Assembly: GCF_000516985.1 (NCBI RefSeq)
Contig: NW_006917097.1
Location: forward strand, 620,001-684,000
DNA length: 64,000 nucleotides
Source of the DNA: Pestalotiopsis fici W106-1
Lineage: Eukaryota; Ascomycota; Sordariomycetes; Amphisphaeriales; Sporocadaceae
Direction of reading: 5' to 3'
Positions 1-13,095 of the stretch are shown one piece after another. Made by a program: the position numbers and the translations under genes. The notes below the pieces were generated by a model. It had not been told where the DNA came from, searched no databases, and was given only the letters and a program-made list of their open reading frames with translations. Numbering within the stretch: position 1 is the first letter of the stretch; each line of letters begins with the position of its first letter.

Positions 1-2643
1 GCCGCTTCTTCAAGGTCTGCAATCTCTCCGAGACGAGCCTGTAGTGTTTCAATCAAGTCATGAGCTTCATGAACAGACTCCTCATCGATCCGTGTTGCCA
101 ATTCCAGAGTTTCGTCATCTTCATCCTCGGTGTCCTTGGCCATTGTCTTCTTGAGCTCGGATATGAACTTGTTGATGAGAAGTGCATCGCCCAACTTGGC
201 TGCATGTCTTCCATGTGTGTGGGTCAGATGCCGCATGAAATCCTTTGCAACTTTGAGTTGCTCGCAATAGACTCGCTTCATGATCATGAGCTCTTCGGCA
301 ATGTCTTGTGCTTCCTTGAAGACTACGCCCTCGACATTGACCTTCAACTGTCCTCTGTAGTGTTGCTCCTGCCAGAGAAATCTCCAGAAATGATTATATG
401 CAATCCTGGTCCTTTCTGTCTATGAAATAGTTAATAACAGACGGCTTTGTTTCCATGAACATGAGTGTGTACCACAGTGCCGATTGCTTCTGCAAACAAG
501 TCCATAACCTCGGGGCGCTGATCTAGAGGGCGTGTTCGGTCAAAGAAGACTCGTGAACATTGATCCATGATTATCATAGCTAGGATCGATGTATTTTAGT
601 TACCGATGTAGATACTCAGTAATAAAAGTTACATACCAAGATGATGTATAGACTTGATCACCTCCGTTCTCTGACCTAGCCGTATCCTCAGACTCTTGTG
701 AACTCCTGACGGATCGGGCTTGTTTCTTCCCCATCTCCGGGGAAATGATGTGATTATGGTGTCTTGAAGACGTCAGTGGATACTTCGCGATCGCCCCAAA
801 GAGATACTTACTGTCATCTAGAATCCACATCCACAGCTGATCAACCATCACAACACGAGTAGTCAAGCTGAGTGATCGAGTTCCTCGATACACAACTTGA
901 TCCCTATCTCTTTCTGAGGTGTTGTCTAATGTGAGGAAGTAATATTGATCAAGTGTTCGACGAACATGCAAAGGTGAATGGTTGTTGACCTTGTGTCTCA
1001 ACAGTTTTTCGTCTGCGGCATGATCAATCTCCTCTGCCATTCGCGCAACTGCGAACAGATATCTTGCTAGATATTGCCTAATACGGTATCATTATTAAGA
1101 GAAATGCAGTAGTTTTAATGAGTGGACACTTACTTGCGCCTCACCCTGGGCACTTTATTCTTGATGCTTGTTCCATTCTTTGATCTTTTCATCTTCATTA
1201 CTTCTTCAACAGCTTGAGGCAAGCGAAATTCCCTTCGGCTTGCCTTAGAGTTGGTACCTATGGCTTCGTTGATGACTTTTACCATTTGCGCTCGACGACT
1301 GCTGGTTTCCCAGTGCAGGTATGGTAGCTGATATATAAATAAGTCCAAATCGCAGCTATTGCAAGACAGTCTTTTTGCTTTGCAAGTTGATAGACTTACG
1401 AAAATTGCCACGTTCTTTTCTCCGAGAGGAACGCCGACTGAGATGGCCCGTTGCGGCGCCCTTTGTGGGCCTGAGCTGGTTGGAATATGGTCTGTTGACT
1501 GACTTGTTCTGAACCTTGGTCGAGCCTCTGAAGAGACGTCAGTGAATGCTGCGGCCAGTTGAGCAATGACTACGCACCTCGTGGAATCAGTGAGCATTTT
1601 GATCTCATATGCCTCGAGTGTACCGGAGCTGTTCGGCGGAAGTCGCTGGTATGACCGACGGGACCACCCCCATGCATCTGACCAGTCCAGTATTCTCGGC
1701 TCAATACTCTGTCACAGTCTTTTGAGGAACTATTCGAAATATTCCGTCGACTATAATACTGCTTGATAGCTTTCTATGGGTTTGTCAGCCACTAGCTCAT
1801 GGCCATTGTAGTGGATGCTTCAGGATCGGAGAGCTTCACCTCAATCCACTCCATATTATTGCTTGGGAAGTGGAAATATCGGACCTCATCGTCAGGTCGT
1901 TCTTCTGAGAGAGGGTTCTTGTTCGGGTCGTCCAAAATATCCTTCAGCGCTATCTTCTGGTTGGGAAACCTGGTGTCTTTGTACTTTTCATTATTGGAAT
2001 CAAAGCCCTCGAGACTTCCATCGGCAAGTTTCTTGAAGTACATGACTCCAGCTCGGAATCCGTGGTACGGGTCATAGGCGCGGGGCTGCGGTGGCAGATG
2101 GCGAGAAGCCGAAAAGCTTCGGCTGGCATGCCCCAAGTCAGGGCTGGGGTTCTCTCCATCGACCACGTCCTTGAGTTGTTTGAGATGTTTAGAGTCCCAA
2201 GTACGCAGCTCGCGCGTACTTGCCTCACTGGCAGGTAGCTTTTTCACTTGCTTCTCGCGGTCGAGGCCGATTTGACGAAGCTCGGCTGCATTGAATACTG
2301 TTTTTTTCCAGTTGGAATAAGATTGCTGTAGCTCATCATTCAAGCGCTTCTTGGTGAAATCGTCCGAAAACTTTTGGCGGTCGGACTGAATGCGCCCAAT
2401 CTCATGATTGACACGGTCCCAATCTTCAGGCGAGGCTTTCTCCAACTCTTTTAGGAACCCATCCTTTTCGGCGAATCTGAGGCTCAGGTACGATGCTAAC
2501 GGATTCTTGGAATTTTCAAAGGGCGCTTTTACGTAGTCTGCTATGTTGCTGCCATCTTTGACGTACGTCTTGTCGATGAATCTGTCACGAGACAGGTCCG
2601 GGTCGCGTTTCTTTTTAGCCTTGACGCTCGTGCTACGTATCAT
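1..2643 (-). CDS. CorA-like (Mg2+ transporter-type) fungal protein, partial, runs off the left edge
   Basis: This is the N-terminal part of a large fungal protein of the CorA-like metal-transporter group; the C-terminal membrane part would lie beyond base 1. Exons read in minus orientation: 2643-1840, 1773-1578, 1527-1400, 1327-1134, 1077-812, 762-637, 579-473 and 419-1. All introns are GT-AG, 49-72 nt, and phases close, giving about 746 residues so far. Landmarks in order: a charged N-terminal region; VRYFHFPSNNMEWIEKAIKQ; LPYLHWET; RRTLDQYYFLTLDNT; VMVDQLWMWILDD joined to NTIITSFPRRWGRNKPDPSG; and DQCSRVFFDRT. A coiled, acidic helix region follows. These blocks are the signature I know from fungal ankyrin/CorA-like proteins. 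No transport function can be shown because the membrane helices and GMN-type motif are outside the window. The start at 2643 is the first Met of the open frame and could be wrong. Confidence 0.85.
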
Positions 2644-3438
2644 CTTTCCAAACGGGTCGTCAAATCAAGGAAAGAAACATTGCAAACTCGTAAGATAAGT
2701 GTCGTGGGGAGACAAAAACAAAAGGTGGCAATATGATTTCAGCCAGACACGCTCAGATCCGTTCCTGTTTGTAGGATATGGTGTTAGACCCAGGAATACC
2801 AGGGTAATTGCTAGGTCACTAACATATCTCTCAGCCTCTTTTTGGCCCCCAATAAACCCCGCTCGGAGATCGCAGTACGTAGCAGATACTAGGTGGACAA
2901 GAAGACAGTTGCAAGGGGAAAGGTCATATGCAGCTGAAAATGTCACTTTGCAAGAGCCTCAGCCAATATAGACTGAGGTGTGGCCCCATACATCACAATC
3001 TCCACGGGTAACTTCCATTTCTTTTCTATTTCTATTTCTGCTTCTATTTGTATTTCTACTGAACAACAACTTGATCCAGCTTTACTCAAACTATTCATTT
3101 GCTACTATATCGGGTTCCCGCACATTCGATAGATGAGCATGAGCTCGCTAACTATGCAGATTGTTGGCGTTGGACGCGAGTAAACTTAATCAAAATGCTG
3201 TTGGCTTAGTTCTTGAATTCTGTCGGGTTCCATTCGCATCGGTCAAATCTCATCATTCACTTGTTTCTAGCACAGAGATGTTTACACAAATACATAGAAT
3301 CGTTGATGGCGTGCCTTCTCCCAAGCGCTCATGGTAATATTAAGAATCTCAAGTGAAGTTTGCAAATGATGCTGAACAAATCACTCACATTCTTTCCGTA
3401 GTCTTTGTGTGAAACGCCATTAATATTCAATGCAACGA
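2644..3438. other. Intergenic, about 0.8 kb
   Basis: Upstream region of the CorA-like gene and downstream region of the dioxygenase-like gene. Short open frames on both strands are unrelated to any family I recognise. Around 3015-3060 there is a tract of repeated TTTCTATTTCT-like units. I see nothing else. Confidence 0.5.
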
Positions 3439-4068
3439 TCAGTTGGGTATCATATTAAACAAGCTCAAATCAATCGGGTATCTTTCGCCCATCCAGATGG
3501 CCCTTTGCGAGTGGTTCCTCTTCTCCTTGTCCCGGTGCGAGACGCCTTCTTCCGTCGTGTTGGGGTGGATCAGGGCCGAAAGCGGACCTCTCCAGATGGC
3601 CAGCCACGGGATGAAGGCGCCAAACTGAGCCGGTGTGTAGATGTTGACCTCAAACATGGCCACCGGGTGCGGGCCAATCGCCTTGTCCCAGAATGAGTAG
3701 ACGGAGAGCTCAGGAACTATCGACCATACATTATTAACATACTTGTACTTGGAAGAGGAGGACTACATGCAGGGGTTCAACCTACACTCGCGCCGGATCC
3801 GCTCCCATAGCTCCCGCGCGTACTTTGCCTGCTCCTCGTTCTTGGCATTGTAGTAGATGTGAACGTCAAAGCCCCCGCGCGGCGACCTGTCGAGGGGATC
3901 TATAAACTCGTCGTATGCTTTGCTGGGCGTGTCCCGGGCCGGGTTCACGTAGCTCTTGTCCGGCAATCTCTCCTCGGGCAGCGGTGGCGCATTCTCGTAG
4001 CCCGTGAGGGGGGAAGGATACTTGTAGCCGAGGCCGTCTTCCATTCTGATTTCTTGGCAGATGTTCAA
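3439..4068 (-). CDS. DOPA 4,5-dioxygenase-like protein
   Basis: Small single-domain protein of the DOPA 4,5-dioxygenase family (extradiol ring cleavage of catechols, as in betalain or muscaflavin chemistry; most ascomycete members have no known substrate). Exons are 4068-3786 and 3716-3439 (intron 3785-3717), giving 186 aa. Splicing joins RIRREF to PELSVYSFWD. Visible family blocks are GFDVHIYYNAKNEEQAKYA near the middle, then IGPHPVAMFEVNIYTPAQF, PWLAIWRGPLSALIHPNT and the terminal HSQRAIWMGE. The His in HPVAMFEV, HPNT and HSQRA are the likely metal or catalytic residues. There is no signal peptide, so it is probably cytosolic. An in-frame Met eight codons downstream (4044) is an equally possible start. 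The gene stands alone between non-coding stretches. Confidence 0.85.
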
Positions 4069-4134
4069 ATTTGATATAAAAGGAATAACGCAAGGTCGGA
4101 TATCAACAGTAAAAGGAAATGATGCGACAATGAT

Positions 4135-5735
4135 CTAATCTTTTGACTCTTGTTGGCTCATTGACCAGAACATCAACTCTTCTCGTGGCGGGGTTATAAA
4201 TGGCGGGTGAAGGCTTGGAGCGCTATGCTCCGATTTGACGCTAGCCACCTTGAGTTTGTCATCTTGCACGAAAGCTTTCATAAGCCGAATTACAGAGCGA
4301 CCCCAGAATTCCACTGTGCGCTTATGAAGCGATTCCACGCGAGTCGTGTCACGATGTGTGCAAGGAGACCACGAAGACACGGTTCTTCCTTCTTGCGCTC
4401 GGCGATTTCTTCTCAACTTTTAGTTTTCTGAAGATGACAAAGATTCGACAAGGAATTTTGGCGCATTTGGGGGTGAGATTTCCAGTCTGACCTGCAATGC
4501 TGATTGGTGGTACGCTAGGCTGCATTGAGAACAGTATAATACTACACTCCTGCAAGTACCCGATGGAGACGATCGCCGCACACTCGAAATTGACGAAATC
4601 CAAGATCACAATTGTCTCTAGCTTTCGAAACAAGGTCGATGCCTCTTCCTGCATGGAACGTGTTCGCGACTCGGTCACCAGTGAGATGGGAGCGTGGTGT
4701 ATGATGTATTGCCCTTGAATGGGACTTTTCTCCTATCGATCATGGTAATTAGCATGCGTGACTAGGCAAGAATAACGAAAAAAGCTTCACGTAGTATTCT
4801 TTTCAGATTCAAGGTTGCATTGGGGATGACTTGACGAATCGAAGTGTCAAAAACGCATCCAGGGGCTTAAAGAGGTCAACTTCTTGTCCTCGGCGGCGGG
4901 ATCACGAAGGCCATGGCTAATGAATTGCTCAACTAGATGCTTTGTTGAATGCCATTGTGTATGTAACGACTCGCTAGTCGTGTCCTTGACTTTAACTGGG
5001 TGCTGTACCGTCTTGAGGGTTGGTCTGAGGAGTGTAATGAACGCGATGAAACTGGACGAGGTGGTTGCTTATGCTCTGGGAGAATGTTTTGTGGCCGATA
5101 TCACTTTTCGAGTTTCTTAGACCTCCCATGTCACTGCCCAGGAGTCTAGAAGTCCTACAAGCGAGCAGCACTTGTCTCTTCACATTCAGGGTACCCGTAC
5201 AGTTGATGTTGATAGAAGTTTGCCAACAAGTGGATACGAAGCTTCGTTCCATGGAATCAATACGAGCTGAATCTAGCTTCAAGTTGGTGAGCAGCAGAAC
5301 GAGTCTCCTGTATCGATTCAAGCTCTCTATAACAGATTAGTCGAAATGAAATTATCAAGCATAACTTGATCAGTCACAATATGAAAACTGCCATTGCTTT
5401 GACGCTGCGTCGTTGCCACAGTCTCCGAACATTGTTATCTTACCAGCCGCAATTGCACGATAACCTCACCTGGCAGCCGCCGATTCGAACTAGGTAATAT
5501 CAAGACGAAAGCATTTTCTTGAATCCGTTGCAATGACTGGATCTGGAAAACGATAGGGAACAATTCGTCGTTGTCCCTGGCCCTGAATGCAGCAGTCGGG
5601 TTATCGAGCTTGTATGAGAGAGAGAGCAGCAACCAGTTTTCAACGTCGGGCAGAGCGGTTCCGTCGGAGAGCGAGAGAAGGTAGGAAGAGCCGAAAGCGA
5701 AGGAAACAAGGTTCGGGCAAGAGAGCAACGACACA
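4135..5735 (-). other. Coding-like fragments, possible unresolved or decayed spliced gene
   Basis: Several minus-strand open segments look protein-like but I cannot join them into one model: 5734-5440 (a Leu-rich piece ending at a good donor), 5323-5230, a piece near 5040-4850 containing HLVEQFISHGLRDPAAEDKK, 4710-4500 and 4416-4140. A plausible intron runs from GTAAGA near 5448 to an AG near 5335. No known domain is recognised. It could be a fungal-specific gene with four or five exons, a pseudogene, or chance open frames. Treat this as unresolved. Confidence 0.25.
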
Positions 5736-5789
5736 GCGACGCTGAATCACCGCAATCGCTTTTCAGGCGCATGTGAAATCATCTGCAAG

Positions 5790-8700
5790 CAACATGTGAG
5801 TCCTGGAAGTATGTAGCCAGGCACTATGATATTAATAGTTGTTTTTTCAAAAGTCCCTAGTGACTTTTTGGTCGTATTGTAGAGTACCGAAATGGTATCA
5901 ACGGTCTGTAGTATGATTGTAGCTTTTGGACTTGAGTATATGTATGTATGTCTCAGCCACATCTCGGCGGCAATAACTTTGTTGTTCACCCGATGATCTG
6001 GCCTCCATTCGAGGATGCGCCAAGCTGAAGTAAGAGAACAAATGTGCCAGTGTCATGGGCGTAGTAAGATTTGGCCAGTACTTCCCAGGCAAGCCAGCAG
6101 TACCAAATACGGATTCGTCGAATGAGGGAAATGAAAGTGAAGCAAAGTTGGCGTGAGTCACAGGTTCTTCCTGTGATTTGAGAAGAAGAAAAAAACACCT
6201 GTTTAATTAATATTGATGGATACGCATCGTCATCATCGTAAAGCTGTTCACTAAGGATTGCGCGATGTAACAAGAAATTGGCAAAAGCTAGTTCCAATGA
6301 CGATAGCAATGATGATATGATGGATGCAAACCGTCAAAAGCCTCACAACTGGCCCACGAAAGACTATTGTCGTGTATGTGTAATTGAAAATGGCTGCATC
6401 GTTATTGGTTGGACATGTGTCACAATGGGTTTCTGATTAGGTTGCGTTTCATGGAACCTGTCTTGAGCCTTTGGCCGTCTTCCGCCGAGTTCCATCCGTC
6501 GTCGATGCTCTCCGTCGCTCTGCGGAAGATAGTTTCTTGTGCCGTAGTCCGGCTTCGCGACCCGAAGACTCGGTCAAAGCATGGTTCAAGGCATTTTTGA
6601 TGAGGTTTACTAGGCGACACGAATGCCCGCCGGGTGAAATCGGTCAAGCTCACGTGAGACAGCGGAAAGGGTGAAGTCATCGGGACAAAGTTGAGCAGCA
6701 AAAGGCCACCGGAGTTCGCAGGAGACCGGTAGAGTGCGGCGGGCATCTTTTGGGCATGTTCAGGCTGTGTGCCAGGTGAAACTCCGCTCGAGGCCGGCGG
6801 AAACCTGAGAGGTCGGAAGCAAGATGAAGGTCAGTCCAGAAGTGGGCAAAATGGGCTGATGTGTGCGAATCCTCCCAAAGTCTATTGGGAGGTGGGTGTT
6901 TCCGGGTCGTTTCCCGCAGCCCTATCGGTCCAGCGGATTTGATTGATTGATTGCCTTTGCCTTGCTTGGATGCACAGCGCAGTGCAGTGCAGGCAAGCCA
7001 GGGACAGGTGGAACCTCTAGAAGCTGCTTCTAGGCTCGGGAATAGACGTAGACATTTGCTGATCATTACATTATTATTAGGGGTCCTTGGTCCTTGACAG
7101 GGAACATTGGAGGAGGAACGAGAAGCGGCTGGATACGCCCGCCCAAAATTGGTTTCTTTCTTTTACTGTCTGGCTCGTCTGGATACCTAAAAAGGTACCG
7201 CATCGGTGCAGCATTATGATCTGCGTCAGCATCGTCGTAGTAAAGTACCGTTCAACGGGGATCGACTCCTGGTTACCTACCTTGTAGCATGTCTGGTATT
7301 CGTATCAATATGATAGATTAAAGCCAACATACAAAGTACGGTCAACTTTGCTAAACATTCATCTTCAGAGGCATCAAGTCCGTCGTCTACTTCTTCTACA
7401 TTAAATGATACCGGATGCACAGGAACCAAGTCCCATTGCGCGGGCCGCATCGACGCTAAAGACAAATTTGTGTAGCATTTTGGCTTGGCTTGTTCGTGCA
7501 TCGTAGAAACTGAATAACCACGCCGCGAGTATACTCAAAGTAGAAACTTCAAGCGTGCATTATGTTTCCTTCTACTACCACCCTCAAGGTTGGGGGGTTT
7601 TTCTAAGCAGAAAGATACAGATTTCACGATGCATATACAGCTAGACTGGGACTCTATTTTGCTGCACACGTGGGATGTCCAAGGAGGGAATGTTCACAAG
7701 TTTCAACGGTTTTTTCTTACCTTGACTACAGCCAATCAAAAGCGAGATAATTCTCCGACTGTGGAGTGACAGGGGAGCTCCGCGAGTTGCGAGATCAGGT
7801 CAGAAGTGGCCTGACAGAGTTTGTCTCGTTTCCTCATCCGCCCTCCACTTTGGCGACAGGCGTGCTAGCCCCAAAAGCTCAGGGCCTGAGTGGCAGAGAT
7901 AGCGATCTGGATTTGTGATCCCGGATACTCAGACCATACTTACATCAACCCCTGCCACTTTTCATTCCCAAAACAAAGCGCATTGGTTGTTTGTCCTTAT
8001 GCGGTCCTACCTTCACAAGACCTGTTGGTGAGAAATGTCGGCGGTCTTTTCTCGTAGCAAGAGAAAAAAAAAATGGGATGAATGGAAGGAGGCAGCGGTT
8101 GGTTGGGCTTTAGTTTCCCCGTCCACGTCCACGCGAACGCTCAAACCTTGGGAACAGGCTTACAGCTACCAACAGTGGACATCCATCTGGCTCGTCTGGA
8201 CATTTCGGGATACCGGCGAGACCCAGCTGCGGTACAACGCCACCACCTGTGATCGCCCTGCCTGGAACATGTATCTGGCAAAGTAGCAGTGGCAGTAAAT
8301 ACTTGCTCAAATTACCTTTTTCTTTTCAGTTGTGACCTGCCAGAGAACCGACCCCCCATCAAATTCAGAAAGTGGCCTGATACTTTTTACTATCTGGTAT
8401 TCATCCTAACATACTCTTCGGCCGGCAACCGCCATTACTACGGACCCTTGACGGCATTCTGAGTGCGTATTGTGTGGCATCGGATCTATCCCTCCTGCAC
8501 GTGCTCCAGTCATCCATTCCAGTCCCGCATTCGTGTTCTTTCGCTGTGCGAGGCACCAGAAGTCTTGATATACATAATACCCTGTGATCTGCTCGCCCAA
8601 TCTGGTGTCTGCCCCTCCTTCATGCATCAATACCAACAACAATAGAATATCAACTCCAAAGATATACACCATCTACCACATATAAGACAAAACATCTTCG

Positions 8701-8968
8701 GCAACCACCACCACCACCACACCACCCAACAAGCTCACCATACCCACACAGGACTTGTTTTTTAACCTCCATCCACAAGATTCACAGTGACCTCGGATTT
8801 GAAGACGACGTTACTGTTCAACAAACGATCACCACCATCATCACATAGCATCAGCTTTCCAATCTCGACAAGATCTGCTGAGGTTTAGGAAGGTTTAGTC
8901 ATTTGGCTATCGACGGGGACGAGTTCAAGAAGCGGAGTGGTCACCAAAAAAAGAGTGTCAGCTTCGTC
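5790..8968. other. Long intergenic region upstream of the bHLH gene
   Basis: About 3.2 kb with only short open frames that match no family I know. The last 300 bases before the bHLH start are rich in CA/ACC (a run of ACC triplets at about 8706-8726), typical of a fungal 5' leader. Its length suggests a long regulated promoter and leader. This is inference. Confidence 0.45.
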
Positions 8969-10490
8969 ATGGATACGGATGTTCTTCAGAACATCGACTT
9001 GTTTCCGGTAACCAACACAAAGGTATGACGAAATCGAAAACCATCAACTACCGCAGTTCGCACGTCTGTCGCATATATATATATATTGACACGTCCCCCC
9101 AGGCTATCGACTCATTGCTTGATAACTCATCCAACTGTCTACGACAACTCTCATCCATCTCATTCTGGGACAACTTTGACAACCCAACTGGTGTCGACAA
9201 GACTGCTCAAACACCAACAACAACCACAGTTGATCTGGCCAAGACCTCACCCAAAAAGTCACCCAAGCCCGTCAAGAAGAGCTTGAAGCGAGCTCACACA
9301 CCTGATCACAAGCGCTCCAAGCTCAGTCAAGACTCAGCCCTCGACTGCTGTGACTACTGGCTGCGCTTCGACAGTGACGACGACAGCCTGGAGAGACTTG
9401 GTGACTTTGACAACCAAGGCTCGACAGATCGCAGGTGAGTATATCAGAAAAGCCACGCGTCAAGCAAAGCTGAAGTGATTCTGAACTTTAGCCCAGATTC
9501 TCCTTCCAACAACCAACGTCAAGGTTAGGACGTGTCGGAAACGCCGGCAGCTTCAAGCTGGACTTTCCTTCGAGGACAGACGATTGGCTTGAGGACAGCG
9601 CTTTGGAACACGCCCTGTCTAGCGAGGAGGACTCACTCTCAATGGCTCTCGACGACGACTTTGCTCAGCGCGATGTCGCGCAGACACAGGACGTCGCCCC
9701 TGAGAGACTGTACTCTACTCCCCTGAGCTGGGATGCACCTCAGCCTGGTGTCAACACTGAATCATACTTCAACATCAACCCTACATTCAACGACCCGGAA
9801 CGACAGAGGCTCCTTGCCATTGCTATGGGTTCTGGCCTCACTCAATTGCCAGCCGAATCCCGAAACTCGGCCATGGAATTCACCTTTGACATGCAGCACC
9901 CAAGCCCATCTGCAACAAGCGATACAACCAGCAACCCTCCCGAGCCAAAGCGCAGGGCATCTTTCGCCGTCACCAACTCGGCCAAGACATCGAGATCGAA
10001 CTCGAGGTCCGGTCTCATCACCCCGAATGAGCCCAATGAGTCTGCTGTCAAGAAGGAGAAGCCCCGCAACAGCGACCGTGCAGCCCACAATGACATTGAG
10101 CGCAAGTACCGCACAAACTTGAAGGATAGAATTGCCGATCTGCGCGAGGCCATCCCATCTCTGCGGTCGATTCCCGAGGACTTTGATGACGATGGCTCCC
10201 CAGTGCCTGTATCAAGAGCGCCCAAGGTCAGCAAGGTGAGCATTTCTTAAATTGTTCGAGCTCAGAAATATAATACTAACAAACCGCAGGGCACCATTTT
10301 GACCAAAGCTACCGAATACATTCACCAACTAGAGAGACGCAACCGAAGCATGTCTCACAAGAACGAGGAGCTTCTCCGCAGATTACAGGCCTTCGAGCAG
10401 CTGCTCGGTGCCACTCCCGCGCCCGCCACATGGCAACCACAGGGCTACGGCGCTGCCGTCTTCAACCCAGCAGCAAGGTTCTCTGCCTAA
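8969..10490 (+). CDS. SREBP-type bHLH transcription factor (SrbB/SAH-2-like)
   Basis: Nuclear DNA-binding regulator. Exons are 8969-9022, 9103-9434, 9497-10235 and 10290-10490, giving 441 aa. The second intron uses the inner acceptor (TTTAGCCCAG) because only that AG keeps the frame. The first two thirds are acidic and low in complexity, with SRTDDWLEDSALEHALSSEE as a probable activation region. The bHLH begins near residue 322 with AAHNDIERKYRTNLKDRI. It carries His326, Glu330 and Tyr333; Tyr at this place of the basic helix instead of Arg is the hallmark of SREBP-class factors that bind both SRE and E-box DNA. The loop is long and acidic (PEDFDDDGSP), and helix 2 reads GTILTKATEYIHQLERRN, followed by a short leucine zipper. 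No membrane helices follow, so it is of the short soluble SrbB/SAH-2 sort rather than SrbA. Such factors act in hypoxia, carbon metabolism and development. Confidence 0.9.
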
Positions 10491-13095
10491 GAGGAACTTT
10501 GGAATTGCCAATTACATTACTTCGACCATGGCTACAATTGCTACATAACAACAAAACCAAACAAACAAACATACCGCATCTCCACTCTCGGCGACACAAT
10601 GTTGCTCGAGTTTCCATCGAACACATACATACCCGCAATTAATTATGGAGGTAACACCACATTCTTACGAATACCTTCAATCATGCACATACATCGACAC
10701 GAAACTCGGCGATATTCACATCGTCATGCATACTGTAGCGTTTTTGGAATGAACGAATGAATGGCACAGCGTATCACGGAATAACGAACAGCATCGGACT
10801 GATGCTTCCAGGAGTTTAAAGGGGGTTTGGCACATTGCTAGTTGCTCTGTATCGATATGATCAGAAAGCACATTTTTCGGCGTTTTTCAAAAAATATGGA
10901 GAGAAATTCCATGACTTGGTACTTGAGTTATTCATCATATACCCCTATAGAGTCATGTTGACTTTGAAATGAATCAATTTATTCTTACCGTACACTGCTT
11001 ATTTTCTATGCGTTGATCGTGAAATGACTACGAACAAATCACTCAAATTAGGCAAACGGATAACCAAAAAAGAAAAAGAAAAAATAGACCAGCCCAATAT
11101 CAATTCTCTGCAACTTTGACACCCCAAGCGCTGGGTCAGCAAGGATGAATTTCCATTTGCACTGCAAATTTATCATGGGGGTTCAGTCAGCACCACACCA
11201 CACGGAGTGAAAGCATACGAATACCAAGGACCTCCTGTATCATAGCTAAATGACCCCCCGTCCAAGAATAATTGGGCGCCGCGGGCACGTCGAGGCAAAG
11301 TCTTGGAACAAGTCGCGCCAAAGGACGACAAAAAAAAAGAACAATTTACAGGATCATTGATTGATTGGGGGCTGGGAATTCCCCGAATCGGGTTTCCGTG
11401 TCTGTCCCCCCTAAGAAAAATAAATCGTATGATTCAACCTCGCAGATCTGGTCACCACGGACTTTTTTGCAACATGGGAGAGGGTGGGAGGCTCCATCCA
11501 AGTATTGAAACATACATGCTGCAAGGCGGATGCTGCAGAGAATGGGTAGGTACAATCTTTTTTCTCTCTTCGTTCAATCAATTTCGATAAAATAATTGCG
11601 ACTCTACATGACCACAATTTCCTCTCCCACATCCCGCCACAGACGACACTTATCGAATCAAGACACCGTCGTCTTTTCCAATAGATAAGGCAGAGGGCAT
11701 GAAAGAGGGCTTGTTCTAGATCATACAATCGGCCCAGAGAAAGAACGTAGATTGCCCCCTCTCGATTTTCCCTTTCTCCGTGCTCACCCAGTCTTCGGGC
11801 CTCGCATTCCGGACAATCCACTCAGCTGTGCGACGTAGTAATCTATCTAGGCCAGCCGGGGCCGCGGTAGATCACTGCATCTAATGGCGCCTAGGTAATG
11901 TAGGTTGGTAAGGGTAGGTCTCTGGTCTCTCTAGCAGAACCTGCGTTGCCCAGTTTCCCGTGGGGGTGGTCCCTCTCTTTTGCATTGCATTTTTCCTACT
12001 GCTCTTAGGTCTTTCGCCCCCATTCCCTTGCCGATTCCCCCTCTCGTGTCAACGGCAGGGGAAAGTTGCCTCATTTGTGCCGAGGCGGCAAGCAGGGGAA
12101 AAAAAAAAAAAAGGCATTTCTTGTTATGCGTGATGGGAATCTGTGGACGTGGCGGTTCCACAGTGACATACTGGATGCTTCATCACATAGTAATTTTCTC
12201 TCTTCCATGCCATGAGCTGCCTTCCCCTCTTTGATCATGGCCTCGCTTGGATCGCAAGGCCGTACTCATTTCCCCTCTCCTCATCCTTTGCGGCCATTCC
12301 CCTGGCATGAGGTTTTCTGTATGCCAAGATGTAGCAGATGCATGTCGTTTTCTTTCTTCTTGTCTTAGTCTAGGTATTATCAACTCACCGCTGATAGCAA
12401 AGATGGCTTTGCGCGGGCCTCGGAACTAGTTTCCTGAATTGTCTCGGGGAGGTGCCCATGGAAATGAACTCATGTTGATGCAATCATTCCCTGCCTTGGC
12501 ATGAGCTAATAAGCGCTCCATACCTAGGCAATCGAGGTTCTGGCTGTTGATCTTCTGTCGTCTGTGAGCCTAAACATTGACCGCTTATCCGTGCGAAGAC
12601 TCCGGAATCGCCTCTCGCTATGAGCGTAGCCAGTTCATTTGACAAACGGCTCGTCGTCTTGTGGCCAAGTCCACATGTCGAGGACGGTGTGTTGTTTGCA
12701 CCTTTCAAGCTGATCGATGCGTTCATTTGAGAAATTCGAGCCTACTTGATGAAGCTGGGTGAAGAAATATGTTTGAATCAATCGCGGACTCCCTTCGATC
12801 AGTGACATCGCTTTAAGCCCTTCGTCCTATTCAACCATTTCTCGTCTGTGATGCCAGGCTGGCCTATAAAGGCCTTTGCTATGGAAATCTCCTTCTGCTT
12901 CCAAGAAAGAGCTGAGTGTCTCCTCATCCAAGCCCTTTGCAGCTGGCTACTATGAAATACACTAAAGTGCAAATGCTACCATCTTGCCCATGGATTCCAG
13001 TTCTCGGCGCATAACAGGTGGTATAATGATGATACAGTATTATGGTTCGTCTTGTACAAATAAATGATGGCGCTTGATCAGCAGCATCATCGCTT
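10491..13095. other. Intergenic, about 2.6 kb
   Basis: Holds the 3' ends of the convergent bHLH and ICP55 genes and otherwise no convincing gene. There is a run of 14 A at 12099-12112 and several A-rich stretches near 11060-11090 and 11330. Short frames of up to 136 codons on either strand have no recognisable domain. Confidence 0.5.

Noticed and set aside
5450..5490. tRNA-like T-loop (GTTCGAATC on the minus strand)
   Set aside because: The flanking bases do not pair as a T stem and no anticodon or acceptor arm is present.
9801..10243. Minus-strand open frames of 108 and 133 codons
   Set aside because: Antisense to the bHLH gene, whose domain is unambiguous.
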